Counted from the stretch's first letter, positions 1 through 9,841 are shown. The stretch: 64,000 nucleotides of DNA from an uncultured Bacteroidales bacterium (GCA_903923925.1 CAIXZF010000029.1:26124-90123); one strand, 5' to 3'. Program-made: numbers and translations. Notes: generated by a model from the letters alone, not told the origin.

Positions 1-1037
1 GCTACATATTCGTTTTTGGCAGGTGAATAAATGCCAGTAACTTTCCCTTTTTCATACTTGAGAAAGCCGTCTTTCTGTGATCCATCTGAAAACTGACCAC
101 CTTTAATCCCTTTTGAAACAAATTCATCCAGTAAAGTACTATGCAATCTCTTGCCTGTAAGGCGTGAATTCATAACACTCAGAATATATTGACAAACGTC
201 AAGTCCAACGTAATCAATTAGTTGAAAAATACCCATTGGGCGAATCAGGAAGTCCTGACTAACTTTATTGATCATGTAAACAGATTCTGTAAAAGGATAA
301 TTTCCTGAGAGTCGTTCAACTTCGCTTACACCGAAGATCAAGTCGCGCATAAAATGTCCATTGCCAATAAAACCTGCAACGTCATTCGATGGGACAACAG
401 TTTTTTTGAGGTTTTTTGCATATTGAAGCGCAAAGGCAGTTAATTCTTCAGTTGTATTTTCTGCTTTAATTACTTCAACTAGTTTTTGAATGGCAGGTGG
501 GTTGTAAAAATGGAAGCCAATTATTCTTCCTTCCAGACTTGCCTGTATATCGAGTTCTGTTATTGGAATTGAGGAGGTATTTGTAAAGAACCAGGGTTTA
601 TTCGGATTGTTAGTGTTAATTTTTGAAAACAATTCGATCTTTATAGCAGGATCTTCTTTTGCTGCCTCAAAAACCACAAATGAATCATAGGCAGCCTCAA
701 TTCTTGTAACCGGGCTAACGATATGAAGCACATCATGAACGTATTGGTTAACAATATCTGAATTTTCAACCAGGTCACTTCTGTCGTGGTAGAGTTTTCG
801 TAACTGGATTAATTTTTTTTCTGCAGCTTTTAAAACCTGAACTTTAAGGTATTGAACAAGCCCTTTAAGTCCGAGGGGAGAAATGTCAATAGCATTAAGC
901 CTGAATGCTTTGTCTTTGTTTTCGGGTTTAAGGCTTATGTCTGCCATTTCAAGAGCAGTGAGAAGCAAAATACCACTGCCCATTTTCCCGGCAGCTCCTA
1001 TAACGCTCACATTCTGAAGTCTTTCTTCGTAATTCAT
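1..1037 (-). CDS. 3-hydroxyacyl-CoA dehydrogenase (3' end cut by window edge)
   Basis: This gene reads on the minus strand from the ATG at 1037-1035 and stays open to the window edge, so about 345 residues are seen and the C-terminus is missing. The N-terminus carries a Rossmann NAD-binding motif (VIGAAGKMGSG). Further on are stretches typical of the family, such as NTSSIPITEL, GRIIGFHFYNPP and the GFIGNGHFMRD region. The family oxidises (S)-3-hydroxyacyl-CoA to 3-ketoacyl-CoA in the cytoplasm during beta-oxidation or butyrate-type metabolism. A crotonase lies directly upstream on the same strand (41 bp gap), so the two probably form an operon for consecutive steps. The insert between the GxGxxG motif and the main body is longer than in short Hbd enzymes, which suggests the longer Bacteroidetes form. 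The exact substrate chain length cannot be told. Confidence 0.85.
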   Translation of the reverse strand, partial: MNYEERLQNVSVIGAAGKMGSGILLLTALEMADISLKPENKDKAFRLNAIDISPLGLKGLVQYLKVQVLKAAEKKLIQLRKLYHDRSDLVENSDIVNQYVHDVLHIVSPVTRIEAAYDSFVVFEAAKEDPAIKIELFSKINTNNPNKPWFFTNTSSIPITELDIQASLEGRIIGFHFYNPPAIQKLVEVIKAENTTEELTAFALQYAKNLKKTVVPSNDVAGFIGNGHFMRDLIFGVSEVERLSGNYPFTESVYMINKVSQDFLIRPMGIFQLIDYVGLDVCQYILSVMNSRLTGKRLHSTLLDEFVSKGIKGGQFSDGSQKDGFLKYEKGKVTGIYSPAKNEYV

Positions 1038-1078
1038 ATAATAAAATTGATATTTTGAAAAGTGATTATATCCAAATA

Positions 1079-1849
1079 CTACCAGGTTGGTTTGCGTTTT
1101 TCGAGGAATGCTTTCATGCCTTCCTGAGTTGAGCTTTCATTAAAAAGAGATCCAAATTCCTTTTGTTCAAGCAAACTTGCTTCATTAAATGGCATGTTAA
1201 AGCCGTCTCTGATTACTCTTTTAGCTTTTAAAGCTGCAAGAGATCCGTTGACAGCAATTTTCTCAGCCATAGCAAGAGTGAGGTCCAGTAATTGTTCAGG
1301 TTCCGTGACTTTCTGAACCAACCCAATGCGAAGAGCTTCATCAGCGGAAATCATATCGCAGGTGAGAATAAGCCAGAGGGCATTACCCAAGCCTGTTAAT
1401 CTGGAAAGTCTTTGAGTTCCTGCATATCCCGGTATTAAGCCGAGGTTAAGCTCAGGTTGACCAAATTTTGCTTTATTACTTGCAAAACGAAAATCGCAGG
1501 CCATGGCAAGTTCAAGTCCGCCTCCTAATGCAAAACCGTTAATTGCAGCAATTACAGGAAATGGAAGATTTTGAAAGCGGTCGAAAGTATCTTGTCCGAT
1601 TTTTGAAAAGGCAGAACCTTGTTCTCCACTCATTCCTGACATTTCGGAAATGTCTGCCCCTGCAACAAAAGACTTACCGTCGCCAGTAATAACCAAGGTT
1701 TTACAGGTCCCTTGTTCTACGAGTAAATCCAGGAATTCATTTAATTCTGAATACAGCTTGGTATTAAGTGCGTTCATCGCTTCGGGTCGCGAAAGTGTCA
1801 GCAATGTTACATTGCCTTGTTGCTCAGTTTTTAATGTTTGCCAGTTCAT
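1079..1849 (-). CDS. Enoyl-CoA hydratase/isomerase (crotonase family)
   Basis: A 256-residue protein of typical crotonase length. It shows the CoA-binding/oxyanion-hole segment FVAGADISEM near residue 62 and the second oxyanion-hole segment ALGGGLELAMACDFR near residue 107, followed by FGQPELNLGLIPGYAGTQRL with the catalytic-region glutamate. The ending FLEKRKPTW is typical of short-chain enoyl-CoA hydratases (Crt-like). It hydrates trans-2-enoyl-CoA to 3-hydroxyacyl-CoA, which is the substrate of the dehydrogenase encoded just downstream. The start at 1849 is a clean ATG with an AT-rich leader. The functional class is secure, but the choice between crotonyl-CoA hydratase and a broader enoyl-CoA hydratase is inference. 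Confidence 0.9.
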   Translation of the reverse strand: MNWQTLKTEQQGNVTLLTLSRPEAMNALNTKLYSELNEFLDLLVEQGTCKTLVITGDGKSFVAGADISEMSGMSGEQGSAFSKIGQDTFDRFQNLPFPVIAAINGFALGGGLELAMACDFRFASNKAKFGQPELNLGLIPGYAGTQRLSRLTGLGNALWLILTCDMISADEALRIGLVQKVTEPEQLLDLTLAMAEKIAVNGSLAALKAKRVIRDGFNMPFNEASLLEQKEFGSLFNESSTQEGMKAFLEKRKPTW

Positions 1850-1978
1850 CTAATTGGGAATTGAAATATGCAAATATAATGATATCTCTAAGCAGGCGAA
1901 CATTTTTTTATGATTAAAGTTAACAAATAAACACTAAAGTTGTTTCAAATTTGCAGAAACTAAAATTAAGAGCAAAAC

Positions 1979-3373
1979 ATGTCAAAATCTTCGAGCAGAA
2001 ACATTTTAATTCTGTTGTTTATTGGTGTATTGATGGGCGCACTCGATATCTCAATTGTTGGTCCGGCACTTCCAGCAATTTCTCATTCAATTAATATTGC
2101 CAGAGAAGCTCTGTCCTGGGTATTTTCAATCTATGTATTATTTAATCTGATAGGGTTGCCTTTATTGGCCCGACTTTCAGACGTTTTTGGCAGAAGATTG
2201 GTTTACGTAGTTTCAGTTTCTATTTTCGCAATTGGGTCTATAATGGTTTCATTGGCACACAATTATGAATTCTTATTGATAGGAAGAGCAGTGCAGGGTT
2301 TTGGTTCGAGCGGGATCTTTCCTGTTGCTGCTGCTGTAATTGGAGATGTATTTCCTCCGGAGAAGCGGGGAAGAGCTCTAGGAATGATTGGAGCTGTTTT
2401 TGGACTTGCATTTTTAATCGGGCCTATTATTGCAGGTGTAGTTTTAAAGTATTATGCGTGGAATACTTTGTTTTCAATAAATGTTCCAATTGCTATATTA
2501 TTGATTATTGGCAGTATTCGCTACCTTCCTTCGAAGCAAGGTGGAACAATGAAGAATTTTGACTGGCTGGGAATTTTATTATTAGGTTCTTTTGTTGGTT
2601 CTTTTGCACTGGCTTTAAATAATACGGATTCTCAAAATTTCTTCAGGAGTTTAGTTACGTATCCTGTGATATGGTTTTTGCTGAGTGCGATTCTATCACT
2701 TACATTACTGATAATATTTGAAAAGTCGGCAAAAATGCCCATTGTGAATTTGAAATTATTTAAACGACTTCAAATAAAAGTTGTTGGCATGGTTGCAATT
2801 GGAACAGGAATATTTCAGGCTTCATTTGTTTTTGTTCCTGATTTTTCTGTACATGCCTTCAATGTTCCGGCATCAAAGGCAAGTTTTATGCTTTTACCAG
2901 TTGTAATAGCTACAGCAATTGGTTCTCCGGTTGCAGGCAGGATGCTCGACAAACTTGGTTCCAGAATAGTAGTAATAACTGGTATAATTTCTGCTGGTTT
3001 GGGTGTTTTTTTATTGACCCTTGTTGGGAATTCAATTTTGCAATTTTATGTTGCTGGTGTTTTTGTAGGATTTGGTCTGTCAATGCTTGCAGGTCCTTCG
3101 CTGAGATATATAATTCTTAATGAAGTATCTGCCTCAGAACGAGCTCTTGCGCAAGGGATTCTAACAATGTTTATCAGCATGGGACAGATAAGTGGTTCTG
3201 CAATAATCGGAGCAGTTACTGCACCTCACGGAGATAATATTCGTGGATATAACTCCGCCTTCCTTTTACTCACAGGAATGACAATTGTAATGTTTTTCAT
3301 CGCATTTGCACTGAAAAGCAGAAGCAAGGAGCAGGCGGATCTGAAAATTGTTTTAAATCAGGAGAAGGCATAG
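1979..3373 (+). CDS. MFS transporter, DHA2-like multidrug exporter
   Basis: A 464-residue integral membrane protein that is hydrophobic throughout, with about 14 predicted membrane segments, which fits the DHA2 (EmrB/QacA) branch of the major facilitator superfamily. Segment 1 holds MGALDISIVGPALPAI, the usual ALDxTIVNxALP-type motif of this branch. The loop after segment 2 carries a motif A variant (LSDVFGRR), and segment 5 has a GPIIAG motif C-like stretch. Such proteins export drugs or toxic metabolites by proton antiport. No membrane-fusion or outer-membrane partner is adjacent, so it may act alone in the inner membrane. It is divergent from the crotonase pair, and nothing local indicates the substrate. 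Confidence 0.85.
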   Translation: MSKSSSRNILILLFIGVLMGALDISIVGPALPAISHSINIAREALSWVFSIYVLFNLIGLPLLARLSDVFGRRLVYVVSVSIFAIGSIMVSLAHNYEFLLIGRAVQGFGSSGIFPVAAAVIGDVFPPEKRGRALGMIGAVFGLAFLIGPIIAGVVLKYYAWNTLFSINVPIAILLIIGSIRYLPSKQGGTMKNFDWLGILLLGSFVGSFALALNNTDSQNFFRSLVTYPVIWFLLSAILSLTLLIIFEKSAKMPIVNLKLFKRLQIKVVGMVAIGTGIFQASFVFVPDFSVHAFNVPASKASFMLLPVVIATAIGSPVAGRMLDKLGSRIVVITGIISAGLGVFLLTLVGNSILQFYVAGVFVGFGLSMLAGPSLRYIILNEVSASERALAQGILTMFISMGQISGSAIIGAVTAPHGDNIRGYNSAFLLLTGMTIVMFFIAFALKSRSKEQADLKIVLNQEKA

Positions 3374-3503
3374 TTGTTCTGAAGGAGGTTGAGACTTTTC
3401 TCTTGAAACAAATTCATCATACATAAAACAATTACGAAATATGGCTTTGCGCAAATATCTTGTTATTTTTGCATTATAGGTATACACTAAAAGCCCGTAA
3501 GAA

Positions 3504-4628
3504 ATGCATACTAATAAGAGCAGAATTAAAGGACTTTCTCATCTGATAGGCAATACACCTTTACTTGAACTCAACTTCAGCTATAAAGGACAGAAACGCA
3601 GAATTTTTGCAAAGGCTGAAAATTTTAATATGACCGGGAGTATTAAAGACCGGATGGCGTATCATATTATTACTAAGGCTTATGAAAGAGGAACTTTAAA
3701 GCCAGGCAATCTGATTATTGAGGCAACAAGTGGAAATACGGGAATTGCAATAGCCTCCATTGGGAGAGCCTTAGGACATCCAGTTGTTATTTTTATGCCC
3801 GATTGGATGAGTTCTGAGAGAATAAATTTGATAAAAGGGTTAGGTGCTCAGATAAATCTTGTAACGAAAGAGGAGGGAGGTTTTCTTGGAAGTATTGCAA
3901 GGGCTGAACAATTAGCAGAAACAACAGAGGGTGCCTTTTTACCCTGTCAATTTTCAAATCAGGACAATGCAGATGCACATTATCTTACTACGGGGCAAGA
4001 AATCTGGTGGCAGCTTCGTTTCCATGGGTTAAAACCAGATGCCTTTGTTGCAGGTGTTGGCACAGGTGGAACGATTATGGGGGTTGGAAAGTATTTCAAA
4101 GAAAAACATCCACCTGTAAAAATTCACCCGCTTGAACCTTCGAACTCGCCTACACTTACAACTGGCTATAAAGTAGGAAAACACAGAATACAAGGGATTT
4201 CTGATGAATTTATTCCAGCCATTGTGAAACTGGAAGAACTCGACAAGGTAATACAGGTAGATGACGGGGATGCAATTCTAATGGCTCAAAAGCTTGCCTA
4301 TATTGGACTTGGAGTTGGCATTTCGTCAGGAGCTAACTTTCTGGGAGCATTAATTACCCAGGAATCCATTGGGCCTGATGCGGTTGTAGTTACTGTGTTC
4401 TCTGATGATAATAAGAAATACCTTAGTACAGATTTATTGAGGAACGAACCTGTTAAACCAGAATTCATGACTCCCGATATTCATTTGCTAGATTTTAAAT
4501 CAATTAAAAGAGTTTGTCAGTTCTGCTGCACGCCAAACGAGTGCGGCGCTGAATTAACCAAAGAAGAATTATCTGAGATTATGTTACCTGATTGTCCGAG
4601 ACGTTCTTTTCATTCAATTGAATTGTAA
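3504..4628 (+). CDS. PLP-dependent cysteine synthase-like protein with Cys-rich C-terminal tail
   Basis: A fold-type II PLP enzyme of the CysK/CysM family (374 residues). The PLP lysine lies in [10 protein letters not shown] (about residue 48), the substrate-binding loop is [10 protein letters not shown], the phosphate-binding loop is [14 protein letters not shown], and [10 protein letters not shown] matches the usual SSGA segment. The normal catalytic core ends near residue 310. The last 50 residues add a region with CQFCC, NECGAEL and DCPRR, i.e. five cysteines spaced like a metal or persulfide site. The family makes cysteine from O-acetylserine or phosphoserine plus sulfide or thiosulfate. 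The tail could bind metal or tune sulfur use, but this is inference. It is a single gene, transcribed away from the MFS gene and convergent with the peptidase. Confidence 0.85.
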   Translation: MHTNKSRIKGLSHLIGNTPLLELNFSYKGQKRRIFAKAENFNMTGSIKDRMAYHIITKAYERGTLKPGNLIIEATSGNTGIAIASIGRALGHPVVIFMPDWMSSERINLIKGLGAQINLVTKEEGGFLGSIARAEQLAETTEGAFLPCQFSNQDNADAHYLTTGQEIWWQLRFHGLKPDAFVAGVGTGGTIMGVGKYFKEKHPPVKIHPLEPSNSPTLTTGYKVGKHRIQGISDEFIPAIVKLEELDKVIQVDDGDAILMAQKLAYIGLGVGISSGANFLGALITQESIGPDAVVVTVFSDDNKKYLSTDLLRNEPVKPEFMTPDIHLLDFKSIKRVCQFCCTPNECGAELTKEELSEIMLPDCPRRSFHSIEL

Positions 4629-4684
4629 AAAAAAAGGCAAACTAATTGCTCAGTATTTTCATTAGTAATAAAATCGTTTAATAC

Positions 4685-6859
4685 TCAAAGGTTCAGGAGC
4701 AGAAAGTCTGTCATCTTCTGGTAGAGGTTATATCTGGTTGTACCTCCAAGCAAACTGTGGTTTTTATTTGGATAGAAGAACATGTCGAATTGTTTATTCT
4801 CTTTTAACAATGCATTCTCCAATTCAACTGAATTTTGCAGGTGAACGTTGTCATCGGAAGTGCCATGGACCAGTAAGAATTTCCCCTTCAGGTTTTTTGC
4901 AAATATCATTGGTGTATTGTCGTCATATCCTGATTCATTTTCTTTTGGCAGGGTCATAAACCGTTCGGTGTAAATAGCATTGTAAAAACGCCAGTTTGTT
5001 ACCGGGGCAACAGCAATTGCTGCCTTGAACACATCTGCTCCTTTTGTGATACCTAAAGCGGCCATACTTCCGCCATAACTCCAACCCCAGATTCCAATTC
5101 GGGTTCCATCAACATAAGGCAAGGTTGCAAGGTATTTTGCTGCAGAAATCTGATCGTCAGATTCGAGTTTAAGAAGTTGCTTGTATGTGCATTTTTTAAA
5201 TGCTTCACCTCTGAATCCTGTTCCTCTGTTATCAACGCAAACACTTATGTAGCCTTTTTGAGCCAGCATCTGATACCAGTAAAAGTCGGTTCGTCCCCAG
5301 CGGTTGGTAACGGATTGAGACCCAGGACCGCCATATACATTCATAAAAACAGGATATTTGCGGGCAGGGTCAAAATTTACAGGTTTAATCATATACCCAT
5401 TTAAGGATTCTCCCTCAGGTGTTTTGAATGTAAAGAATTCAAGCTTGCTGAATCCATAGGAATCTGCAAGCTCTTTCAAACTTTTATTATCTTCAAGTAC
5501 ACGAAGTACTTTAGCCTTTGTAGAACAAACACTATGAACAGTCGGGGTATTTGCATTTGAATAGTGTAAAACGAAATAATTAAAGTTGGCACTGAATTCA
5601 ATTGAATTCCAGCCATTTTCTTTTGTAATTCTTTTCTTTCTGGTACCATCAAGATTTATCGAAAAAAGGTCTCTTTCAAGAGGACTACTTTCAGAACTTG
5701 TAAAGTATATTATTCTTTTTTCGTCGTCAAATCCCTTAATTTCATCGACTTCATAGTTCCCATAGGTGATTTGCCGCATTAATTTCCCATCGATTCCATA
5801 AAGGTAAATGTGATTGTATCCGTCTTTTTCACTAGTTAAAAGAAAGAATTTCTTGTTAGGAGCAAAAAACAGGTTATCATTTATATCAATATAGCATTTG
5901 TTTTCTTCTGAGTAAATTACCGTGGAATTTCCATTGGCAGCATCGGAAAAGAGCATCTCCAGTTTATTCTGATGCCTGTTCATCCTGTAAATAGAAATTA
6001 TACCAGGTATTGTTGTCCATTTGATTCTAGGTATAAATTGGTTTGTTTCTTTACCAATATCCATAGTTTTAGTCGATTTATTCAAAAGGTCGTAAACCAG
6101 AACGCTTACTATGGAAACATCTTCACCCGCTTTCGGATATTTATATTTATAGATTTCAGGGTATAAATCGCCCCATTTTGTCATTCCATATTCCTTCACA
6201 TTGCTTTCATCGAAACGGTAGAAAGCGATTTTCGTACCATCTGGAGACCATGCATAAGCTTTGGCAAAAGAAAACTCTTCTTCATAAACCCAATCTGATT
6301 TACCATAAATAATATTGTTAAACAGACCATCATTTGTAAGCTGATCTTCTGTATTTGTTGCAATATTAGAGATGAAGATATTATTTCCCCTTACAAAAGC
6401 AACATTATTACCATCTGGCGAAAAGGACGCAACTTCCTGTTTGCCTTTTTGGGAAATCGGGGTCAATTTCTTCGTTTTTAATTCAAAAACATAATAATTT
6501 GCATTGAAAGACCTCCTGTAAATCATTTCTTTATCAGTTCTAACTAGGATTTTGGACTCATCATCTGAAAAAATAAATTCATCAACAGCCAAGGCTTCCG
6601 TCTTTCCTGGGAGAACTATATCCTTAAAACAAAACAACCACCGAGTTTTTAATCCGTTCAGGTAATCGTATTCAAAAACGGTATCACCTTCTTTCACACA
6701 ATAATGTTCCCCATCTTTCATAGATTTCAAGTCTGCAGGACTTTTTGCTGACAGCGTTTTTCCTGTAAAGATATCAGCTAGGGTAAGCGTTTTTGATCCC
6801 TGAGAATAGCAAAAGCCAGTTATTAGGACTAGAGAGAAAAGTAGTCGGATCTGCTTCAT
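4685..6859 (-). CDS. Prolyl oligopeptidase family S9B (DPP4-like) secreted peptidase
   Basis: An open frame extends to 6910, but the ATG at 6859 gives a clean signal peptide (MKQIRLLFSLVLITGFCYSQG), so it is preferred; the mature product is about 700 residues. The N-terminal half is a beta-propeller of the DPPIV type, with segments such as WSPDGTKIAFYRFDES. The C-terminal half is an alpha/beta hydrolase with nucleophile motif GWSYGG near residue 594, Asp in HGTSDDNVH and His in NKNHSLLGG. The protein should act in the periplasm or on the cell surface and release Xaa-Pro or Xaa-Ala dipeptides for peptide nutrition. The Glu motif in YEEEFSF, which binds the substrate amino terminus in this family, is also present. 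It stands alone, divergent from the secreted protein at 6966. Confidence 0.92.
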   Translation of the reverse strand: MKQIRLLFSLVLITGFCYSQGSKTLTLADIFTGKTLSAKSPADLKSMKDGEHYCVKEGDTVFEYDYLNGLKTRWLFCFKDIVLPGKTEALAVDEFIFSDDESKILVRTDKEMIYRRSFNANYYVFELKTKKLTPISQKGKQEVASFSPDGNNVAFVRGNNIFISNIATNTEDQLTNDGLFNNIIYGKSDWVYEEEFSFAKAYAWSPDGTKIAFYRFDESNVKEYGMTKWGDLYPEIYKYKYPKAGEDVSIVSVLVYDLLNKSTKTMDIGKETNQFIPRIKWTTIPGIISIYRMNRHQNKLEMLFSDAANGNSTVIYSEENKCYIDINDNLFFAPNKKFFLLTSEKDGYNHIYLYGIDGKLMRQITYGNYEVDEIKGFDDEKRIIYFTSSESSPLERDLFSINLDGTRKKRITKENGWNSIEFSANFNYFVLHYSNANTPTVHSVCSTKAKVLRVLEDNKSLKELADSYGFSKLEFFTFKTPEGESLNGYMIKPVNFDPARKYPVFMNVYGGPGSQSVTNRWGRTDFYWYQMLAQKGYISVCVDNRGTGFRGEAFKKCTYKQLLKLESDDQISAAKYLATLPYVDGTRIGIWGWSYGGSMAALGITKGADVFKAAIAVAPVTNWRFYNAIYTERFMTLPKENESGYDDNTPMIFAKNLKGKFLLVHGTSDDNVHLQNSVELENALLKENKQFDMFFYPNKNHSLLGGTTRYNLYQKMTDFLLLNL

Positions 6860-6965
6860 AATAATAAAATTCGATTCTTGTATATGAAAGATTTCAACGA
6901 TATTTGCCACAAATATAAACCATTTGGAGTTTAGAGTGTTTTCTAATTAATTAATATTAAACATT

Positions 6966-7883
6966 ATGAAGAAATTTTTAGTTATTGTTGTAATAGGTGT
7001 ATTTGGATTTAGTACAGGTAGTCGGATCTTAGCGCAGGCTGTTCCAAATGGTGGAATGGAAACATGGATTACTACAGGCAATTATGTAAATCCGCAAGGA
7101 TGGGATAGTCCAAACCAGGAATCATCCTCAATTCCTATTGTTGGAGCATCTGTTGTCACTAAAAGCAGTGGTGCTCATTCGGGATCCTGGTGCGCAAAAC
7201 TTGAAAGTAAAAGTGTTGTTGTAGCCACAGTTCCTGGAATTATGACCTTAGGTCAATTGAGCATTGACCTTGCTAGTGCGACTTTTACTCTAACCGGAGG
7301 TACTCCGATTAGTACACGACCAACATCTGTTAAAGGTTTTTACAAGTATACTCCTGCCGGCGGAGGAGATACAGCAGCAGTAGTGGCACTTTTTACAAAG
7401 CATAATACTTCTGGTGGAAACGACACTATTGGAATAGGATTTTTTATGGATGGTACAACAGTAACATCATGGACAGCATTTGATGCTCCTGTTTACTGGT
7501 TTAATCTGGAGAATCCGGACACTATGAATATTATAGTGGCCTGTACTTCCAGTTTATCCGGAGTTGCAGGGAGTGTTATGTATGTTGATGATATGGTTTT
7601 AGACTATTCAACGGGAATAACAGATGCGTTGATGGCTGAGCGTCCAAATGTATATTTAAATTCAATTGCAGGTACTGTTGAGATATTCCTTGATCTGGAA
7701 AGTTCAAAAGAAGTTAGTGTGAATATGTATAATCTTAATGGGCAGAAAGTACGCTCAGCTTATTATGGTGCAACTTCATTGTTAAACAAATCAATTGGAG
7801 TAAATGGATTAAAGACCGGAATGTATTTCGTTGAAATACTTTCAGGAACAGAGAGAATCGTTCAAAAAATTACAATTTTTTAA
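6966..7883 (+). CDS. Secreted protein with type A T9SS sorting domain
   Basis: A 305-residue exported protein. It begins with a signal peptide (residues 1-23, ending near RILAQA). The body begins VPNGGMETW, a start seen in carbohydrate-binding-like beta-sandwich modules of Bacteroidetes surface proteins (NGGMExW...P.GW). The last 75 residues form a T9SS type A sorting domain (VYLNSIAGTVEIFLDL, MYNLNGQKV, GLKTGMYFVEI, QKITIF), which directs the protein across the outer membrane and to the cell surface. No catalytic motif is visible, so the function is unknown, probably binding or adhesion. It follows a divergent promoter region shared with the peptidase gene and precedes tRNA-Val. Confidence 0.8.
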   Translation: MKKFLVIVVIGVFGFSTGSRILAQAVPNGGMETWITTGNYVNPQGWDSPNQESSSIPIVGASVVTKSSGAHSGSWCAKLESKSVVVATVPGIMTLGQLSIDLASATFTLTGGTPISTRPTSVKGFYKYTPAGGGDTAAVVALFTKHNTSGGNDTIGIGFFMDGTTVTSWTAFDAPVYWFNLENPDTMNIIVACTSSLSGVAGSVMYVDDMVLDYSTGITDALMAERPNVYLNSIAGTVEIFLDLESSKEVSVNMYNLNGQKVRSAYYGATSLLNKSIGVNGLKTGMYFVEILSGTERIVQKITIF

Positions 7884-7953
7884 TTAATGCTGCTTTTTCC
7901 CAATTAAAAGGATTTCCAGTTTCGCATTTTCCATTTACCTTTGCAGGGTAAAA

Positions 7954-8028
7954 GGGTTGTTAGCTCAGTTGGTTTAGAGCATCGCCTTGACAGGGCGGGG
8001 GTCACTGGTTCGAATCCAGTACAACCCA
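7954..8028 (+). tRNA. tRNA-Val (anticodon GAC)
   Basis: A full cloverleaf can be folded by eye. The acceptor stem GGGTTGT pairs exactly with ACAACCC at 8021-8027, with discriminator A at 8028. The D stem is GCTC/GAGC, the anticodon stem 7982-7986 pairs with 7994-7998 around loop TTGACAG (anticodon GAC at 7989-7991), and the T arm is ACTGG-TTCGAAT-CCAGT. GAC reads valine codons. The CCA end is not encoded. A strong terminator follows at once. Confidence 0.96.
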
Positions 8029-8040
8029 CAATTGTATCAC

Positions 8041-8073
8041 ATAAAGCGCTGAAATTCAGCGCTTTATTTTTTT
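8041..8073 (+). terminator. Rho-independent terminator after tRNA-Val
   Basis: A perfect 13-bp inverted repeat (ATAAAGCGCTGAA, one base, TTCAGCGCTTTAT) is followed by a T run. It lies 13 bp after the tRNA, as expected for termination of the tRNA transcript. Confidence 0.9.
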
Positions 8074-8167
8074 AAGGGAACAACTTTAGAACAACTTTTC
8101 CCGAGAATTCATCTTTTTTCCATTTCATTGGTCAAAATATTTGTCAGGGTATTTTTTAACTAATAAT

Positions 8168-8362
8168 ATGGTCAAAATTTTAAAAATGCAAAAAAAACCT
8201 AGCCTTGATTCGGACCTTGACGAATTCTTTACTTTATTGGATTACTTAGTATACAATGAACCTCATGAAGATCAATTGAAGAATTATCTGGCAAAAATGC
8301 ACAAATCTATCTTTATTATTATCAAAACACATCATCCAAGTTCTTCAATCTTCGTAGTTTGA
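8168..8362 (+). CDS. Possible small protein, unknown
   Basis: A 64-residue frame from the ATG at 8168 (a TTG at 8141 would add nine residues). The central part (DSDLDEFFTLLDYLVYNEPHED) looks like real, acidic, helical protein, but the ends are low-complexity. I recognise no family. It sits between the tRNA terminator and the FISUMP gene, where a remnant of a longer gene is equally plausible. Support is limited to its length and composition. Confidence 0.3.
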   Translation: MVKILKMQKKPSLDSDLDEFFTLLDYLVYNEPHEDQLKNYLAKMHKSIFIIIKTHHPSSSIFVV

Positions 8363-8512
8363 CTTTTGGAAAGGTACCGGCAATACGTCAATGGTAGAAA
8401 TGAAACTTTGTCTTATTTCATCGATATATTTCTTATGTTTAGGAACTAATTCTACTTATCTTTAATATTTTTCGCCAAACACTGCATATTAATAAGTCAA
8501 AATCCCAATGGT

Positions 8513-9718
8513 ATGAAGAAATTTCTATTTACCGTAACCCCGTTTATCGTAATTTCTCTCGCATGCTTTTCTCAAACCAGCAGGATTAGCGGCCAACTTA
8601 CTTATGATAATACGGTTTCAACCCCATTGAAAGATGTCGAAGTATATCTTAAAACTGCAACTGGAACGATATTAGATTCTTCAACAAGCACTGTAACGGG
8701 TTATTATCATTTTGAAAATGTTAGTTTTGGCCAGTATCAGATTACTGCACAATCTAATGAAGTACCGGGTGGTATTAATAATATTGATGCCTTACAGGTT
8801 CTTAAACATTATATTGGATACATTACTCTTACTGGACTAAGCCTGCTAGCCGGAGATGCGGATTTTTCAGGTTATATAAATTCGATAGATGCATTATATT
8901 GTGCAAAGCTATTTGCAGGATATCTCAGCGGATTTCCTTTCAGAAATTGGATATTTGAACAACCCACAGTTACTATTTCTGATATAGCAACAGTAATCCA
9001 GAATATCAAAGGTATTTGTGTTGGAGATGTGAATCAATCATATTTTCCAGAAGCAGTTCCTGGTGTGTCTTGTCCAAATATTCCGGCCTTTGTATATGGT
9101 GGGCAAACCTACAATACTCTACAGATAGGCACCCAATGCTGGATGAAGGAGAATTTGAATATTGGGACAATGGTAACAAGTAACTTAACAGGAGATATTC
9201 ATTCGGATTGCATTAACAATGGCATTATTGAAAAATACTGTTACAATAATGACCCTGCCAACTGTGCAATTTATGGTGGTTTGTATGATTGGAACGAAAT
9301 GATGCAATACACTACCACTCCCGGTGTTCAAGGCATTTGCCCAATCGGCTGGCACCTCCCCACAGATGAAGAATGGTGTACCATGACCACCTATCTGGAT
9401 GCAACTGTGAACTGTATGGAGTATGATTTATCGGGTACAACTATAGGTGGAAAATTGAAAGAAACAGGCTTAACTCATTGGATTTCACCCAACGCCGGTG
9501 CCACCAACGAAAGTGGGTTCACTGCTCTTGGAGCCGGCAGTCGCGACAACTACGGGAATTTCTATGGTCTTTTTTACAACACGGAGTTCTGGTCTTCTTC
9601 CGAATACTCATCGGAAGGTGGCATCGGCCGGTTCCTGAGCTACGGCAGTTCCGATATCTTCAGATTTTACGACCTTAAGACAAGTGGTTTTTCGCTGCGT
9701 TGCGTCAGGAATAATTGA
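8513..9718 (+). CDS. Secreted protein with dockerin-like region and FISUMP domain
   Basis: A 401-residue exported protein. A signal peptide covers residues 1-20 (ACFSQ), followed by a carboxypeptidase-regulatory-like beta-sandwich (about 23-80: SRISGQLTYD, VEVYLKTATG, GYYHFENVSFGQYQI). Next comes a dockerin-like calcium-binding pair (about 85-170), seen in NNIDALQVLKHYIG and GDADFSGYINSIDALYCAK. The C-terminal 200 residues match the Fibrobacter succinogenes major paralogous (FISUMP) domain: TYNTLQIGTQCWMKENLN, GLYDWNEMM, CPIGWHLPTDEEW, GFTALGAGSR, EFWSSSEY and SLRCVRN. Proteins of this type are surface or secreted, and their biochemical role is not established. No T9SS tail is seen after the FISUMP domain, so export beyond the outer membrane is uncertain. 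Confidence 0.85.
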   Translation: MKKFLFTVTPFIVISLACFSQTSRISGQLTYDNTVSTPLKDVEVYLKTATGTILDSSTSTVTGYYHFENVSFGQYQITAQSNEVPGGINNIDALQVLKHYIGYITLTGLSLLAGDADFSGYINSIDALYCAKLFAGYLSGFPFRNWIFEQPTVTISDIATVIQNIKGICVGDVNQSYFPEAVPGVSCPNIPAFVYGGQTYNTLQIGTQCWMKENLNIGTMVTSNLTGDIHSDCINNGIIEKYCYNNDPANCAIYGGLYDWNEMMQYTTTPGVQGICPIGWHLPTDEEWCTMTTYLDATVNCMEYDLSGTTIGGKLKETGLTHWISPNAGATNESGFTALGAGSRDNYGNFYGLFYNTEFWSSSEYSSEGGIGRFLSYGSSDIFRFYDLKTSGFSLRCVRNN

Positions 9719-9841
9719 ACAGTTAACAACGCGACATAAAGGAGAAAGGGAGTACATAGGAAGTAATCCATAACAACCATAGTAGCCCTCTAAATTTTTG
9801 TAGGGATGGAGATCAATATTAAGATCTTCATAAATGACTCC

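Noticed and set aside
4685..6910. The longer start of the DPP4-like peptidase at 6910
   Set aside because: The extra 17 residues would precede and spoil a clean signal peptide; the ATG at 6859 is better.
7954..8028. tRNA-Val as the integration site of the 9.8-25.5 kb island
   Set aside because: I found no second copy of the tRNA 3' end near 25 kb and no integrase gene, and two secreted-protein-like frames lie between the tRNA and the island.
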